Below, piece after piece: positions 24,531 to 33,265 of a stretch of 41,393 nucleotides of DNA. Position 1 is the first letter of the stretch. Every line of letters starts with the position of its first letter. This DNA is from DATMFV01 sp035555975. GTDB lineage: Bacteria > Verrucomicrobiota > Verrucomicrobiia > Chthoniobacterales > Chthoniobacteraceae. The DNA is taken from assembly GCA_035555975.1 (NCBI GenBank), contig DATMFV010000141.1, positions 1-41,393 on the forward strand. The letters are read 5' to 3'. Position numbers and translations under genes: made by a program. The notes under the pieces were generated by a model that worked only from the letters and a program-made list of their open reading frames with translations, had not been told where the DNA came from and did not search any database.

Positions 24531-25244
24531 ATGAAGTTTCTCTTCCGTTCCCACAGACGCGCCTTTACCACTACTGAGCTGCTGGTGGCTATCGGTATCC
24601 TCCTCCTGCTGATCCTGTTGGCCAGTCCTGTCTTCAACAACGTGACACAGTCGCAGGGGGCTGTCCGGTGTGTCGCCAATCTTCGCCAGCTCGGAGCCTT
24701 GTTTCAGTCTTTTGCCAATGACCACCGGGGTGCCATTCATCTCTATTACTACCCGCCGGACGCGGGAGACAAACCATGGGCCGATATGCTGACCGAGAAG
24801 GGGTATATTGATCGAAGAAGCCATCTTCAAGTATGCCCGACCGTTGCGCCCCGGACCTATACTGCAAGGGGCTCAATTTATGGCACCATGCGACCGACCG
24901 CAGAAGAGCGTGCCAGTGTTCCATATGACTTTTCCCCTCCGGAGATTCCCGAACGAAACCCCCTTCGGCCTGCAAACCGCGCCGTAAGGCTTTATTCAGT
25001 TCCCGACCCCGCACGCTACTGGTTGTTGACCGATTCGTGGTCATCCAATCGAAATGAGCAGGTTTATATTGTCTATGGGAGCGAGCCCAAGGGCGCTTAT
25101 ATTCATTTCCGTCATGACCATCGGGCCAATATGTTATTTGCCGACGGCCATGTCGAAGCGGTCGCTCCCGAACGTGCCAAATCCCTGCCCTACTACCCCC
25201 TGAGTATTGGTTTCGACCATGAATTTCGAGCGTTCAATTTTTGA
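24531..25244 (+). CDS. Pseudopilin-like protein with H-x9-DG C-terminal motif (cassette B)
   Basis: The 237-residue protein starts MKFLFRSHRRAFTTTELLVAIG. The prepilin-type cleavage region is AFTTTELL, where G is replaced by A, with the conserved Glu. A hydrophobic helix and CVANLRQLGALFQSFANDHRG follow. The C-terminal FRHDHRANMLFADGHVE has the H-x9-DG pattern. It parallels the protein at 18400-19104 in length, motifs and position beside a PEP-CTERM gene. The ATG at 24531 was chosen over upstream in-frame codons because the prepilin leader begins there. Confidence 0.9.
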   Translation: MKFLFRSHRRAFTTTELLVAIGILLLLILLASPVFNNVTQSQGAVRCVANLRQLGALFQSFANDHRGAIHLYYYPPDAGDKPWADMLTEKGYIDRRSHLQVCPTVAPRTYTARGSIYGTMRPTAEERASVPYDFSPPEIPERNPLRPANRAVRLYSVPDPARYWLLTDSWSSNRNEQVYIVYGSEPKGAYIHFRHDHRANMLFADGHVEAVAPERAKSLPYYPLSIGFDHEFRAFNF

Positions 25245-25260
25245 CTCCAGGCCAAGAAAG

Positions 25261-27255
25261 ATGAATGGAACAGCCTCAAGTCTCCTCATTCTGCTCATGC
25301 TCACCTCATTTCTTGGCGCGGGCCCTGAAACGGATATCCCCGTGTTCCGACGTCATGGTGTGGCGGCTCCCGTGGGGCAGGCAGCCTGGGGAGGCGTCCA
25401 TGCGACCATTGACGGAAAAGGGCAACGTCAGATTCTTCTGAAATTATGGGCGGGAGCGGGAGAGAAGAAGGAAAGAACATTGCTGGTGATCGACCCGGTC
25501 AGCGGAGCCAGCCAAAGGTTTGTCCCGCCTGATGGGCCTTATGGAGACGGATCGTTTGCGACATTTCTCAGCCGGAAGAATCGGCTGTACGACATGGTTG
25601 CCAAAAAGGGGCGGACTTCATTTTATGAGTTTGATGTCGCTTCGGCAAAATGGCTTACCGTCGGCACCCTTAACCTCAAGGGAAGCCACCGCTTTGCCAA
25701 CAGCTTTACCGAAACGGACGACGGGGTTATTTATGCAGGCATTCTAAGGCAAGGAGGCGGACTCGTCAGCTTTGATCCTGAAAGTAAAAAGCTGATCGAC
25801 CACGGTCGGCTGCTTGATCAGGAGTGGCTCGTGTATCCACACCTTATCTCCGACAGTGCCGGATGGATCTACGCCGCGACAAAGCACAAGGAAGCTCACA
25901 TCATCGCCTTTCATCCTGCTTTCGGAAAGCGATACTTTCATCCGGAAGGGATTGAGGGCATGGTCTGGAAGGTTCAGGTTTATAGAGCCGATAATGGCAG
26001 GGCCTACCTTCAATTTGACCGTCATCCCTGGCAAATCTATGAAGCATTTGACGGGAGGATTACTCCTGCATCGTCCACCGTCCCCGTCGCCTCATCCGCC
26101 ATTCTGCGCAGTACCGGCTGGAGGGACGCTCGTGAGTTCCCCGACGGAAGCAGGGTTGTATCGCTCCGGGTTTCAAGCCGGAAGGCGGAGATCGCCGATG
26201 CAGATGGCACCCATCGAAAGATTACCTTCGACTATCACAGCACGGGGGCTCATATTCGTTCGTTGATCACCAGCCTCAATGGAAACGTCTATGGTTCTAC
26301 GATGGGGCCGCTGCGTTTCTTTTCCCTTAATCCTGCAACCGGTCATCGGGAGGACCATGGACTTGCAGATTACGGGGGCAACATCCGGGTGTTGACCGAG
26401 TTTGATGGCAATATCTATGGCGCGATCTATAGCAGCGGCGCCTTGATTGAAATTGATCCTGAACAAAACTGGACCGATGCCCCCTTGAGGAGGGAAGGCA
26501 ATCCGCGAGTCCTGTTTCAGCAATCAACCGAGGAAACCTGGTCCATCGGACGACCGTCCGCCATCCATGTTCACAGGGACGGTGTTCATATCCTGGTGGG
26601 AGGAATTCCACGGCGCGTTGCGGCGGGGGGAGGTTTGCTCGTCTATGATCGCACCACCGGAACCGGGATCATCATGCCTTCGCAAGAGGTCGTCCCGGGA
26701 CAAGCGGTTCAGAGCCTGGTTTCACTTTTGGATGGAACAGTGATTGGCGGCAGTAACCTGGCGGCCGGTACGGGCGGGATCAATGGCAAGGGCCCTGTTC
26801 AGCTTTTCGTCATGGACTGGAAGAGCCGCAAGGTCATTCGGCGCTTTCCGATAGCGGGTCATGATCGAATGATTGCGGACCTCGTGCTCTCCGACGACGG
26901 GAAGCGCGTGTATGGTCTCGCCATGGGAGATACAGCGAAGCTTTTGCGTTTCACCCCCGAGGGGAAGAATGCGCCAGAGGTGATGGATCTTTCCACCTTC
27001 GGCCCTGCGATCAGCTCGGACCAGCCCCACAAGGTTCTTTCATTCGGTCCGGACGGGTGCCTCTATATTCTTCTTGATAAAGGGATTGTTCGCTTCAACA
27101 CCGGCACGTCCATTGCGAGATTGGCGGCAGAAAGCCCGGTCCCGATCAGCGCAGGAGGAGGCTGGGTAGGTAATGAACTGTTCTTTGCATCAGGTTCCGA
27201 TATCTGGAGTTGCAGGGTTCCCGTACCTCCTTCCGGAGGTGCTCCGCTGCCATAG
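25261..27255 (+). CDS. Large secreted beta-propeller-like repeat protein
   Basis: The protein is 664 residues from 25261, which gives a compact signal peptide (MNGTASSLLILLMLTSFLGAG); an earlier ATG at 25219 would overlap the pseudopilin gene. The mature part repeats propeller-like blades: GVIYAGILRQGGGLVSFDPESKKL, GWIYAATKHKEAHIIAFHP, NVYGSTMGPLRFFSLNPATG, NIYGAIYSSGALIEIDP and GTVIGGSNLAAGTGG. This is reminiscent of Kelch, PQQ or lactonase-like propellers. No catalytic motif is recognised. It could bind glycans or act as a lyase-type propeller. It is third in cassette B, 16 bases after the pseudopilin gene and 18 before the M14 gene. Confidence 0.75.
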   Translation: MNGTASSLLILLMLTSFLGAGPETDIPVFRRHGVAAPVGQAAWGGVHATIDGKGQRQILLKLWAGAGEKKERTLLVIDPVSGASQRFVPPDGPYGDGSFATFLSRKNRLYDMVAKKGRTSFYEFDVASAKWLTVGTLNLKGSHRFANSFTETDDGVIYAGILRQGGGLVSFDPESKKLIDHGRLLDQEWLVYPHLISDSAGWIYAATKHKEAHIIAFHPAFGKRYFHPEGIEGMVWKVQVYRADNGRAYLQFDRHPWQIYEAFDGRITPASSTVPVASSAILRSTGWRDAREFPDGSRVVSLRVSSRKAEIADADGTHRKITFDYHSTGAHIRSLITSLNGNVYGSTMGPLRFFSLNPATGHREDHGLADYGGNIRVLTEFDGNIYGAIYSSGALIEIDPEQNWTDAPLRREGNPRVLFQQSTEETWSIGRPSAIHVHRDGVHILVGGIPRRVAAGGGLLVYDRTTGTGIIMPSQEVVPGQAVQSLVSLLDGTVIGGSNLAAGTGGINGKGPVQLFVMDWKSRKVIRRFPIAGHDRMIADLVLSDDGKRVYGLAMGDTAKLLRFTPEGKNAPEVMDLSTFGPAISSDQPHKVLSFGPDGCLYILLDKGIVRFNTGTSIARLAAESPVPISAGGGWVGNELFFASGSDIWSCRVPVPPSGGAPLP

Positions 27256-27273
27256 TTTCCCGCTCTCGAGTTT

Positions 27274-28509
27274 ATGAAAATCGTAAAGAATTTTTTGTGC
27301 CATGAATCACTGGTTCATGAAATGGAAAGAATAGCGCAGACTTATCCCGATGAGGCTACGCTTGGTTTTTTCGGAGAGAGTCGCAACGGTCGGCGTATGC
27401 CATTTCTGGTCATTTCACGAGGGAAGAAAGAGGGGCGAAAGGCCATTCTTTTGACGGCTTCGCTTCACGCCAACGAGTTGACGGGAGGGAACCTTCTACT
27501 TTCCTGCGCCGAAGAGTGGATCAAGAGAGTGGGTAGCAACGCCGAACAGTCTCTTTGTCTTTATGTTCTCCCGCGAATTGCGATTGATGGTGCGGAATAT
27601 GTCATTTCGACCAGAAGTGTCGTCCGGAGCCGCGAAACGATTTCCAACGGTGCTCAGATCATACGGCGCGATCTTGACGGCAATGGTCTCGTCTTGCAAA
27701 TGCGGTGGCCTGATGAGAAGGGGGACTTTTTCGTTCCCGAGGAAGATCCTCGAATCGTTTTACCCTTTGAAGGATCTTGTGGAGCGGGGCGAAGATATCA
27801 CCAGGTTTGCGAGGGAGTTCTCGGAGAGGATGTGGCAAAGGGCATCACTCCTGACGAGCCGCCCTACTTCCCGGATTTCAATAGGGACTTCGCAACCAAA
27901 GGGAAAACCAGCGAAGCCTTCACCGAGCCTGAGGTCTGCGCGTTGCGGGACTTCGTGATCGCGCATCCTGACATCAAGGCGGCTCTGGATCTGCATAGCG
28001 GCAATCCGGCTGTTTTTTACCCTGATTCCTGGGTCGGGATGGAAAATTGGGAGCAATCCCCGGGCTATCGGATTGGCACGAAGCTTGAAGAAGCCTTTAA
28101 GGCACCCTTGGTCAGCTCCTATTCGGAGATACGCACGGGAGTTCCCCAAAAGAAAGGACCCGGTTATTTTATTCATTGGCTGAATGAAAGATTTGGAATT
28201 CCCGCCTATATTCTGGAAGTGGGATTATACTACAACAGTTTTGGGATTGCCTACGGGGAATTTGAAGACAACGCCGCTCTTTGCCTCCAGTCGACCCGCC
28301 GTCTCCTGAGTGAAGCAGGCGGCTTTGGTGGAGATCCTGTTTTCCACGCATGGAAACCATTCCATCATCGTCAGTTTGGGCTCGTCGAGATTGGCGGGTG
28401 GGACGGTCTGCTTTATAGGAACCCTCCTTTTGAGGATTGGCCTGCATTGGCTGAAAGGACCATGAGCTCTATTGGCGTCATGGTGGAGTATCTCAGTGAC
28501 CATGAATAA
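27274..28509 (+). CDS. M14-type zinc carboxypeptidase-like protein
   Basis: The 411-residue protein shows the M14 zinc site: TASLHANELTGG (H-x-x-E) near residues 70-80 and DLHSGNPAVF near 240, which supplies the third histidine. The catalytic-type Glu is in YILEVGLYYN near 315. NRDF and the IRTGVPQ region are also typical. There is no signal peptide, so it is probably cytoplasmic, like the M14 deacylases and murein-peptide amidases rather than secreted digestive enzymes. Its base composition is strikingly AT-richer than most of the window. It overlaps the aminotransferase gene by 8 bases. Confidence 0.83.
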   Translation: MKIVKNFLCHESLVHEMERIAQTYPDEATLGFFGESRNGRRMPFLVISRGKKEGRKAILLTASLHANELTGGNLLLSCAEEWIKRVGSNAEQSLCLYVLPRIAIDGAEYVISTRSVVRSRETISNGAQIIRRDLDGNGLVLQMRWPDEKGDFFVPEEDPRIVLPFEGSCGAGRRYHQVCEGVLGEDVAKGITPDEPPYFPDFNRDFATKGKTSEAFTEPEVCALRDFVIAHPDIKAALDLHSGNPAVFYPDSWVGMENWEQSPGYRIGTKLEEAFKAPLVSSYSEIRTGVPQKKGPGYFIHWLNERFGIPAYILEVGLYYNSFGIAYGEFEDNAALCLQSTRRLLSEAGGFGGDPVFHAWKPFHHRQFGLVEIGGWDGLLYRNPPFEDWPALAERTMSSIGVMVEYLSDHE

Positions 28510-29707
28510 ACAAATAATGAATCAGCATCCGGTGACAGACTCGTTTCAAAAGCGTTGGGGAATCCCCGAACTCGAACGCCTCACCGCCATGCTCGATCAG
28601 CCGAGTCTTTTCTACTGGAAGGGGCCGCAGACGGCGGCGTTGCTGGAGCGCTTCAGGCAACACTATCCGTTCAAGGAAGTGATGCCGTGTTCCTCCGGGA
28701 CGGCGGCGATTCATATCGCCGTGGCCGCTGCCGGGATCGGGCCGGGGGACGAGGTGATCGTCCCGCCGATCACCGACATGGGGACGGTGATCGGGATTCT
28801 CTACCAGCAGGGGGTGCCGGTCTTTGCCGATCTCGACCCGCACACCTACAACCTTGATCCCGACGACGTGCGCCGCAGGATCACGCCGCGGACCCGCGCG
28901 ATCGTGGTGGTTCACCTCGCCGGGAATCCATGCCCGATGGAGCGTTTTCAGGCTCTGGCGAGGGAGCATGGGCTGGTGCTCATTGAAGATTGTGCGCAGG
29001 CGTGGGGGAGCCGCTGGCGCGATCAGCCGGTCGGCTCCTTTGGCGATTTCGGCTGCTATTCGCTCAATGACTTCAAGCACATCAGTTGCGGCGACGGGGG
29101 CCTGGTCGGCAGTTCCGTGGAACGGTTTGCCGGGCAATTGCAGAAGTTTGGGGACAAGGCGTATGACCGGGTGAGCGGCTCGCGGACGCCCGATGTCCTC
29201 GCGCCCAATTACCGGATCAGCGAACCGCAGAGCGCCGTCGCCGCAGCGCAACTCGAGCGGATGCCGGAGATTGCCAACCGTCGGCACCGGCTAGGCACCC
29301 GGCTGGGCCGCCAGCTCGAGGGCGTCCCGGGAATCGTTCCGCACCGGGTGGAACCGGAGGCTTACTGCACCTATTGGTTTTACCTTTTACGCCTTGCGGA
29401 CGCGAACCTGCGCGCGGAATTCGTGCGAAGGTTGCAGGCCGAGGGGGTGGAAGGGGTCGGCGCCGGTTATCTCCCGATGCCGCTCTACCGGTTTCCGGTG
29501 TTTGCCAACCACGATTTTTTTGGCGGAAGATGGCCGGTCCGGGAACTTGGGCTGACGGAAATGGACTACCGGGAGGTCTCCTGCCCGGTCGCCGAGGCGA
29601 TCACGGAGAGCGCCGTGCGCCTGACCGTCCATGAACGGATGGAGGAGGCGTCGATTGATTTTGTGGCGGACGCGATCCGCCGCACCGTGGCGGCGCTGGG
29701 CGGATAA
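28502..29707 (+). CDS. DegT/DnrJ/EryC1/StrS-family aminotransferase
   Basis: The protein is 401 residues from 28502; 28517 is an alternative. It shows sugar aminotransferase features: PCSSGTAAIHIAVAAAGIGPGDEVIVPP, VVVHLAGNPCPME, LIEDCAQAWGS and YSLNDFKHISCGDGG, with Lys192 as the pyridoxal phosphate lysine. The YRISEPQSAVAAAQLERM segment is also characteristic. Such enzymes transaminate keto-sugars, forming amino sugars, or act in reverse. It is the last gene of cassette B, only 7 bases from the convergent prfA stop. The GC-rich composition resumes near its start. The substrate is unknown. Confidence 0.88.
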   Translation: MNKQIMNQHPVTDSFQKRWGIPELERLTAMLDQPSLFYWKGPQTAALLERFRQHYPFKEVMPCSSGTAAIHIAVAAAGIGPGDEVIVPPITDMGTVIGILYQQGVPVFADLDPHTYNLDPDDVRRRITPRTRAIVVVHLAGNPCPMERFQALAREHGLVLIEDCAQAWGSRWRDQPVGSFGDFGCYSLNDFKHISCGDGGLVGSSVERFAGQLQKFGDKAYDRVSGSRTPDVLAPNYRISEPQSAVAAAQLERMPEIANRRHRLGTRLGRQLEGVPGIVPHRVEPEAYCTYWFYLLRLADANLRAEFVRRLQAEGVEGVGAGYLPMPLYRFPVFANHDFFGGRWPVRELGLTEMDYREVSCPVAEAITESAVRLTVHERMEEASIDFVADAIRRTVAALGG

Positions 29708-29714
29708 GCACGGG

Positions 29715-30803
29715 TTACGCCCCGCCGGCGGCCTGTTCGGCTTCCTTGAGGCGCGCGGCGACATCCTCCGCCTGGAGGGCGGCGACCATTTCGAGGATGT
29801 CGCCTTCCATGAAGCGGTCGAGGTTGTAGAGGGTGAGGCCGATCCGGTGATCGGTCACGCGGTTTTGCGGATAGTTGTAGGTGCGGACCTTTTCCTCGCG
29901 CCCGCCGCCGCCGATCAGGCTCTTGCGATGGGCGGAATATTTCTCATGTTCTTCCTGCTGCTTGCGCTCCAGCAGGCGGGAGCGGAGGATGTTGAGCGCC
30001 TTTTCCTTGTTCTTGATCTGGCTGCGCCCGTCCTGACACCGGACGATGGTCCCCGTCGGCAGATGCATTACCTGCACGGCCGAGTCGGTCGTGTTGACCC
30101 CCTGGCCACCGGGGCCGCCTGCGCGGCAGACTTCGATGCGGAGTTCGTCGGGCTTGAGTTCAAAATCGACCTCCTCCGCTTCGGGGAGGACGGCGACGGT
30201 CGCCGTGCTGGTATGGATGCGCCCCTGGGCTTCGGTCGCCGGGACGCGCTGGACCCGGTGTACGCCGCTCTCGTACCGCAGTTTCCGGAAAACTTCGTCG
30301 CCCGAGACGCGGAAAATGACCTCGCGAAAACCGCCCATTTCCGAAGGGCTCGCCTCCATCATCTCGATCCGCAGGCCGTTGACTTCCGCATAGCGCGAAT
30401 ACATCCGCAGCAGGTCGGCGGCGAAAAGCGCGGCTTCCGCCCCGCCGGTTCCGGCGCGGATTTCGACGATGGCGTCGCGGTCGTCGCCCGGTTCCGGGGG
30501 GAGCAGGGCGATCTTGATGTCGATCTCCAGTTCCGCGATCCGCTTTTCCAGTTCGGGAATCTCGGCGCGCGCCATTTCGGCCAGTTCGGCGTCGTTTTCC
30601 TTGGCGAGCTGATGATTTTCCCTCAGATCGACCTTCGCCTTTTCCAATTCCTTCGAGAGCGAGAGGAGTTCCTTGATTTGCGAATGTTCGCGCATCACCT
30701 CCCGCGCCTGCGCCGGGTGGTTGAAGATGGCTCCCTCCGCGATCTCGGCTTCGAGTTCACGAAAGCGTTCGGCTCTTTTTGCGATCAGGGGTTGAAAATC
30801 CAT
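29715..30803 (-). CDS. prfA: Peptide chain release factor 1 (RF1)
   Basis: The 362-residue protein has the length and order of RF1. There is an N-terminal coiled region, then RVPATEAQGRIHTS with the PAT tripeptide that recognises UAA and UAG, and AGGPGGQGVNTTDSAV with the universal GGQ motif that triggers peptidyl-tRNA hydrolysis. It ends with a basic C-terminal region (NYPQNRVTDHRIGLTLYNL). It acts on the ribosome with a methylated GGQ glutamine. The start at 30803 matches the family; the frame remains open to 30974. It diverges from the AMP-forming ligase. No partner prmC is visible. Confidence 0.97.
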   Translation of the reverse strand: MDFQPLIAKRAERFRELEAEIAEGAIFNHPAQAREVMREHSQIKELLSLSKELEKAKVDLRENHQLAKENDAELAEMARAEIPELEKRIAELEIDIKIALLPPEPGDDRDAIVEIRAGTGGAEAALFAADLLRMYSRYAEVNGLRIEMMEASPSEMGGFREVIFRVSGDEVFRKLRYESGVHRVQRVPATEAQGRIHTSTATVAVLPEAEEVDFELKPDELRIEVCRAGGPGGQGVNTTDSAVQVMHLPTGTIVRCQDGRSQIKNKEKALNILRSRLLERKQQEEHEKYSAHRKSLIGGGGREEKVRTYNYPQNRVTDHRIGLTLYNLDRFMEGDILEMVAALQAEDVAARLKEAEQAAGGA

Positions 30804-30982
30804 AAAAAAATCGGCTTTTCCAGCCGGGGCAACGTTCCAATCGGGCCGGAAAAACGTGAAAACCGGGGGAGGGTGAAGATAACGGCGGGGAAGTCGGCTG
30901 CAATCAAAAACTTTGGTTTTCCATGGCGACGGACGGTGGAAGCGCGAGGAATTTTGCTTCCGCGAAACCTCCAAAATGGGGG

Positions 30983-32437
30983 ATGATACGTTTCTTTGTG
31001 ACGATGAAAGGCTCCGCTCTCTCCCGCCGCGCTTCCAACGCCATCCTTTCGGCGTGGGAGACGACGCTGCGCTGTCGCGGCGACGCGCCCGCCGTACTGG
31101 GCGAGGGGGGGGGCGTGCTTCGCAGCTTTCGCGAGATCGAGGAGGAAGCGGTGCAGTGGGGGGATCGCCTCGCCCACCTCGGGACGTTGCAGGCGGGGGA
31201 GATCGCCGCGTTCCAGACCGGCAACAGCCCGGAGTTTTTCGCCATTCTGCTCGCCCTCTTCCGGCGCGAACTGGTGCCGCTGCCGCTGGGGCGTCATTTG
31301 AGCCCGGCGGAACGGCAGGCGGCGATGGAGGCGGTCGGGGCGTCGGTGTTGATTGCGTACGACGAGGAGCGCGCCTTTTTCATTGAACTGCTCCCCCCGG
31401 CGGGACGGCTCCCGGCGTGGCCTTCCCCGCGGCCTGATTTTCTCAAGCTGACCTCCGGCACCACGGCGGCCCCCCGCGCGATCCGTTTCCGTGCGGAGCA
31501 GTTGCTCGAAGATGCCTTGCAGATCGAAGAGACGATGGGGATCACCCCCGCCGACCTGAGCTATGGGGTGATCCCGATCGGCCACTCGTACGGGTTCAGC
31601 CATCTGGTGACGCCGCTGCTCTGCCGGGGAACGCCGCTGGTTTTGAGCGAAGACCGGATGCCGCGCGCGATCCTCAACGGGCTGGCGTGCAGCGGTGCGA
31701 CGGTTTTCCCCTCGATGCCGCTTTTTTTTGACAAACTGGCCGACCTCGGCGGCGAAGTGTTGTTGCCGAAGCTGCGGCTCTGCCTCTCGGCGGGGGCGCC
31801 GCTGCCGGTGGCGGTTGCGGAGCGGTTTACGAAGCGTTTCGGGTTGAAGATCCACTCCTTTTACGGGTCGAGCGAATGCGGCGGCATCGCCTACGACCGC
31901 TCGGGAAGCTCGGCGCAGCCCGATCGCGACGGGTTCGTGGGAGAGGCGATGTCGCGCACGAACCTCACGCCGCAGCCCGATGGCAGGATCGTCGTCACGG
32001 GGGCGGCGGTCGGCGACGGCTATTGGCCGACGGTTCCCGGTCGGGAGGATGAGGCATTGAGTCACGGCTGCTTTACCCCGGGGGATCTGATCGAGGCCCG
32101 GCCGGAAGGGTACTACCTCGCCGGACGGGTCAACGACATCATCAACATCGCCGGGCGCAAGCTCAACCCGCGCGAGGTGGAGGCGCGCCTTTTCTGTTAC
32201 CCGGGCCTGCGGGAGATCGTCGTCTTCGGGGTGCCCTCGCGCCTGCGGCATGAAGAGGCGATCGCATGCGTGGTGGGCGAGGTGGACGAAGCCGCCCTGT
32301 TGGAGTTTGCCCGCTCGGTATTGAGCCTCTGGCAGGTGCCGAAGGCGATCTGGCGCGTGCCGCGCATCCCGGTTTGCGAGCGGGGAAAAATCAGCCGCCG
32401 CGCCCTTGCCCGGCAGTATGTTGCCATGCAAGGATAG
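30983..32437 (+). CDS. AMP-forming acyl-CoA synthetase / ligase-like protein
   Basis: The protein is 484 residues from 30983; 30923 and 31004 are alternative ATGs. It shows ANL-superfamily core motifs in order: LTSGTTAAPRAIRF (A3 phosphate loop), YGSSECGG (A5), TPGDLIEA (A7), GRVNDIINIAGRKLNPREVE (A8 hinge), and CERGKISRRAL with the A10 lysine. It would activate a carboxylate as an acyl-adenylate and probably pass it to CoA or a carrier protein. The N-terminus is shorter than typical fatty-acyl synthetases. It is alone with the next gene, 22 bases away, and divergent from prfA. The substrate cannot be inferred. Confidence 0.85.
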   Translation: MIRFFVTMKGSALSRRASNAILSAWETTLRCRGDAPAVLGEGGGVLRSFREIEEEAVQWGDRLAHLGTLQAGEIAAFQTGNSPEFFAILLALFRRELVPLPLGRHLSPAERQAAMEAVGASVLIAYDEERAFFIELLPPAGRLPAWPSPRPDFLKLTSGTTAAPRAIRFRAEQLLEDALQIEETMGITPADLSYGVIPIGHSYGFSHLVTPLLCRGTPLVLSEDRMPRAILNGLACSGATVFPSMPLFFDKLADLGGEVLLPKLRLCLSAGAPLPVAVAERFTKRFGLKIHSFYGSSECGGIAYDRSGSSAQPDRDGFVGEAMSRTNLTPQPDGRIVVTGAAVGDGYWPTVPGREDEALSHGCFTPGDLIEARPEGYYLAGRVNDIINIAGRKLNPREVEARLFCYPGLREIVVFGVPSRLRHEEAIACVVGEVDEAALLEFARSVLSLWQVPKAIWRVPRIPVCERGKISRRALARQYVAMQG

Positions 32438-32459
32438 GAGTCTCGCTTCGTCTCTTGCC

Positions 32460-33245
32460 ATGACTTTCAAGCCCGCCGCCCTTATCGCCATGACCTTGCT
32501 CGGTTTCAGCGCCCTCCAACCCTCCGCCATCGCTGCGCCGGTCCATCTTTCCCCGGCGGAGACGACCCGCGTGGGCCGGATGATCTGGCAAAACGAATGC
32601 GCCGGAACGGTTGAGGGACTGGTGAGCTGGAATCAGGGGGAAGGGTTTCCCTCGCTCGGGATCGGGCATTTTATCTGGTACCCCAAAGGCAAACGAGGGC
32701 CGTTTGACGAATCGTTCCCCCGGCTGGCGGCGCTCCTGCGCGAGCGGGGGGTGGCGATGCCGGCGTGGACCCATGGCCCCGCGCCGTGGCAGACGAAGGC
32801 GGAGATGGTGCGCGACGGGGCACGCGTCAACGCGTTGCGCAAGCTGCTGGCCACGCCGAAGGCGCTTTCCGTGCAGACGGAGTTTCTGATCGGGCGGCTC
32901 AATGCCGCGCTGCCGAAGCTCCTCGCCGCCGCTCCCGCCGGGGAACGCCGGGCGATCCAACACCGTTTCGAAACCTTGACCCGCAGCGCGGCGGGAAGCT
33001 TTGCCCTGATCGATTACGTGAATTTCAAAGGAGAGGGGATTCTCGCCACCGAACGCTATCGGGGCGAGGGGTGGGGGCTGCTTCAGGTTTTGAGCGGGAT
33101 GAAGGATGGCGGCGATCCGGTCAAAACCTTCTCGGATTCGGCCAAACGGGTGCTGACCCGGCGCGTCAAAAACGCTCCGCCCGAACGGAAGGAAAATCGC
33201 TGGCTCCCAGGTTGGTTGAATCGCGTCGGCCGGTATGCGGGGTAG
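32460..33245 (+). CDS. Secreted lysozyme-like hypothetical protein
   Basis: The 261-residue protein has a signal peptide (MTFKPAALIAMTLLGF...AIAAP). The segment NECAGTVEGLVSWNQGEGFPSLGIGHFIWYP has the E-then-G-x-GH rhythm of lysozyme-like folds (compare the T4-type E...TIGYGH region). That resemblance is all I can offer, and no catalytic residues are assigned. The rest is helical, Arg/Lys-rich and conserved-looking (QTEFLIGRLNAALPKLL, DYVNFKGEG). It sits 22 bases after the ligase gene and 20 from the convergent DUF1398-type gene. It may be a cell-wall enzyme. Confidence 0.6.
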   Translation: MTFKPAALIAMTLLGFSALQPSAIAAPVHLSPAETTRVGRMIWQNECAGTVEGLVSWNQGEGFPSLGIGHFIWYPKGKRGPFDESFPRLAALLRERGVAMPAWTHGPAPWQTKAEMVRDGARVNALRKLLATPKALSVQTEFLIGRLNAALPKLLAAAPAGERRAIQHRFETLTRSAAGSFALIDYVNFKGEGILATERYRGEGWGLLQVLSGMKDGGDPVKTFSDSAKRVLTRRVKNAPPERKENRWLPGWLNRVGRYAG

Positions 33246-33265
33246 GGGACTGGCGTTCCTTCGGG

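Noticed and set aside
30785..32530. 581-codon minus-strand frame opposite the ligase gene
   Set aside because: It is an Arg/Pro-rich shadow of the ANL-superfamily gene and has no recognisable domain.
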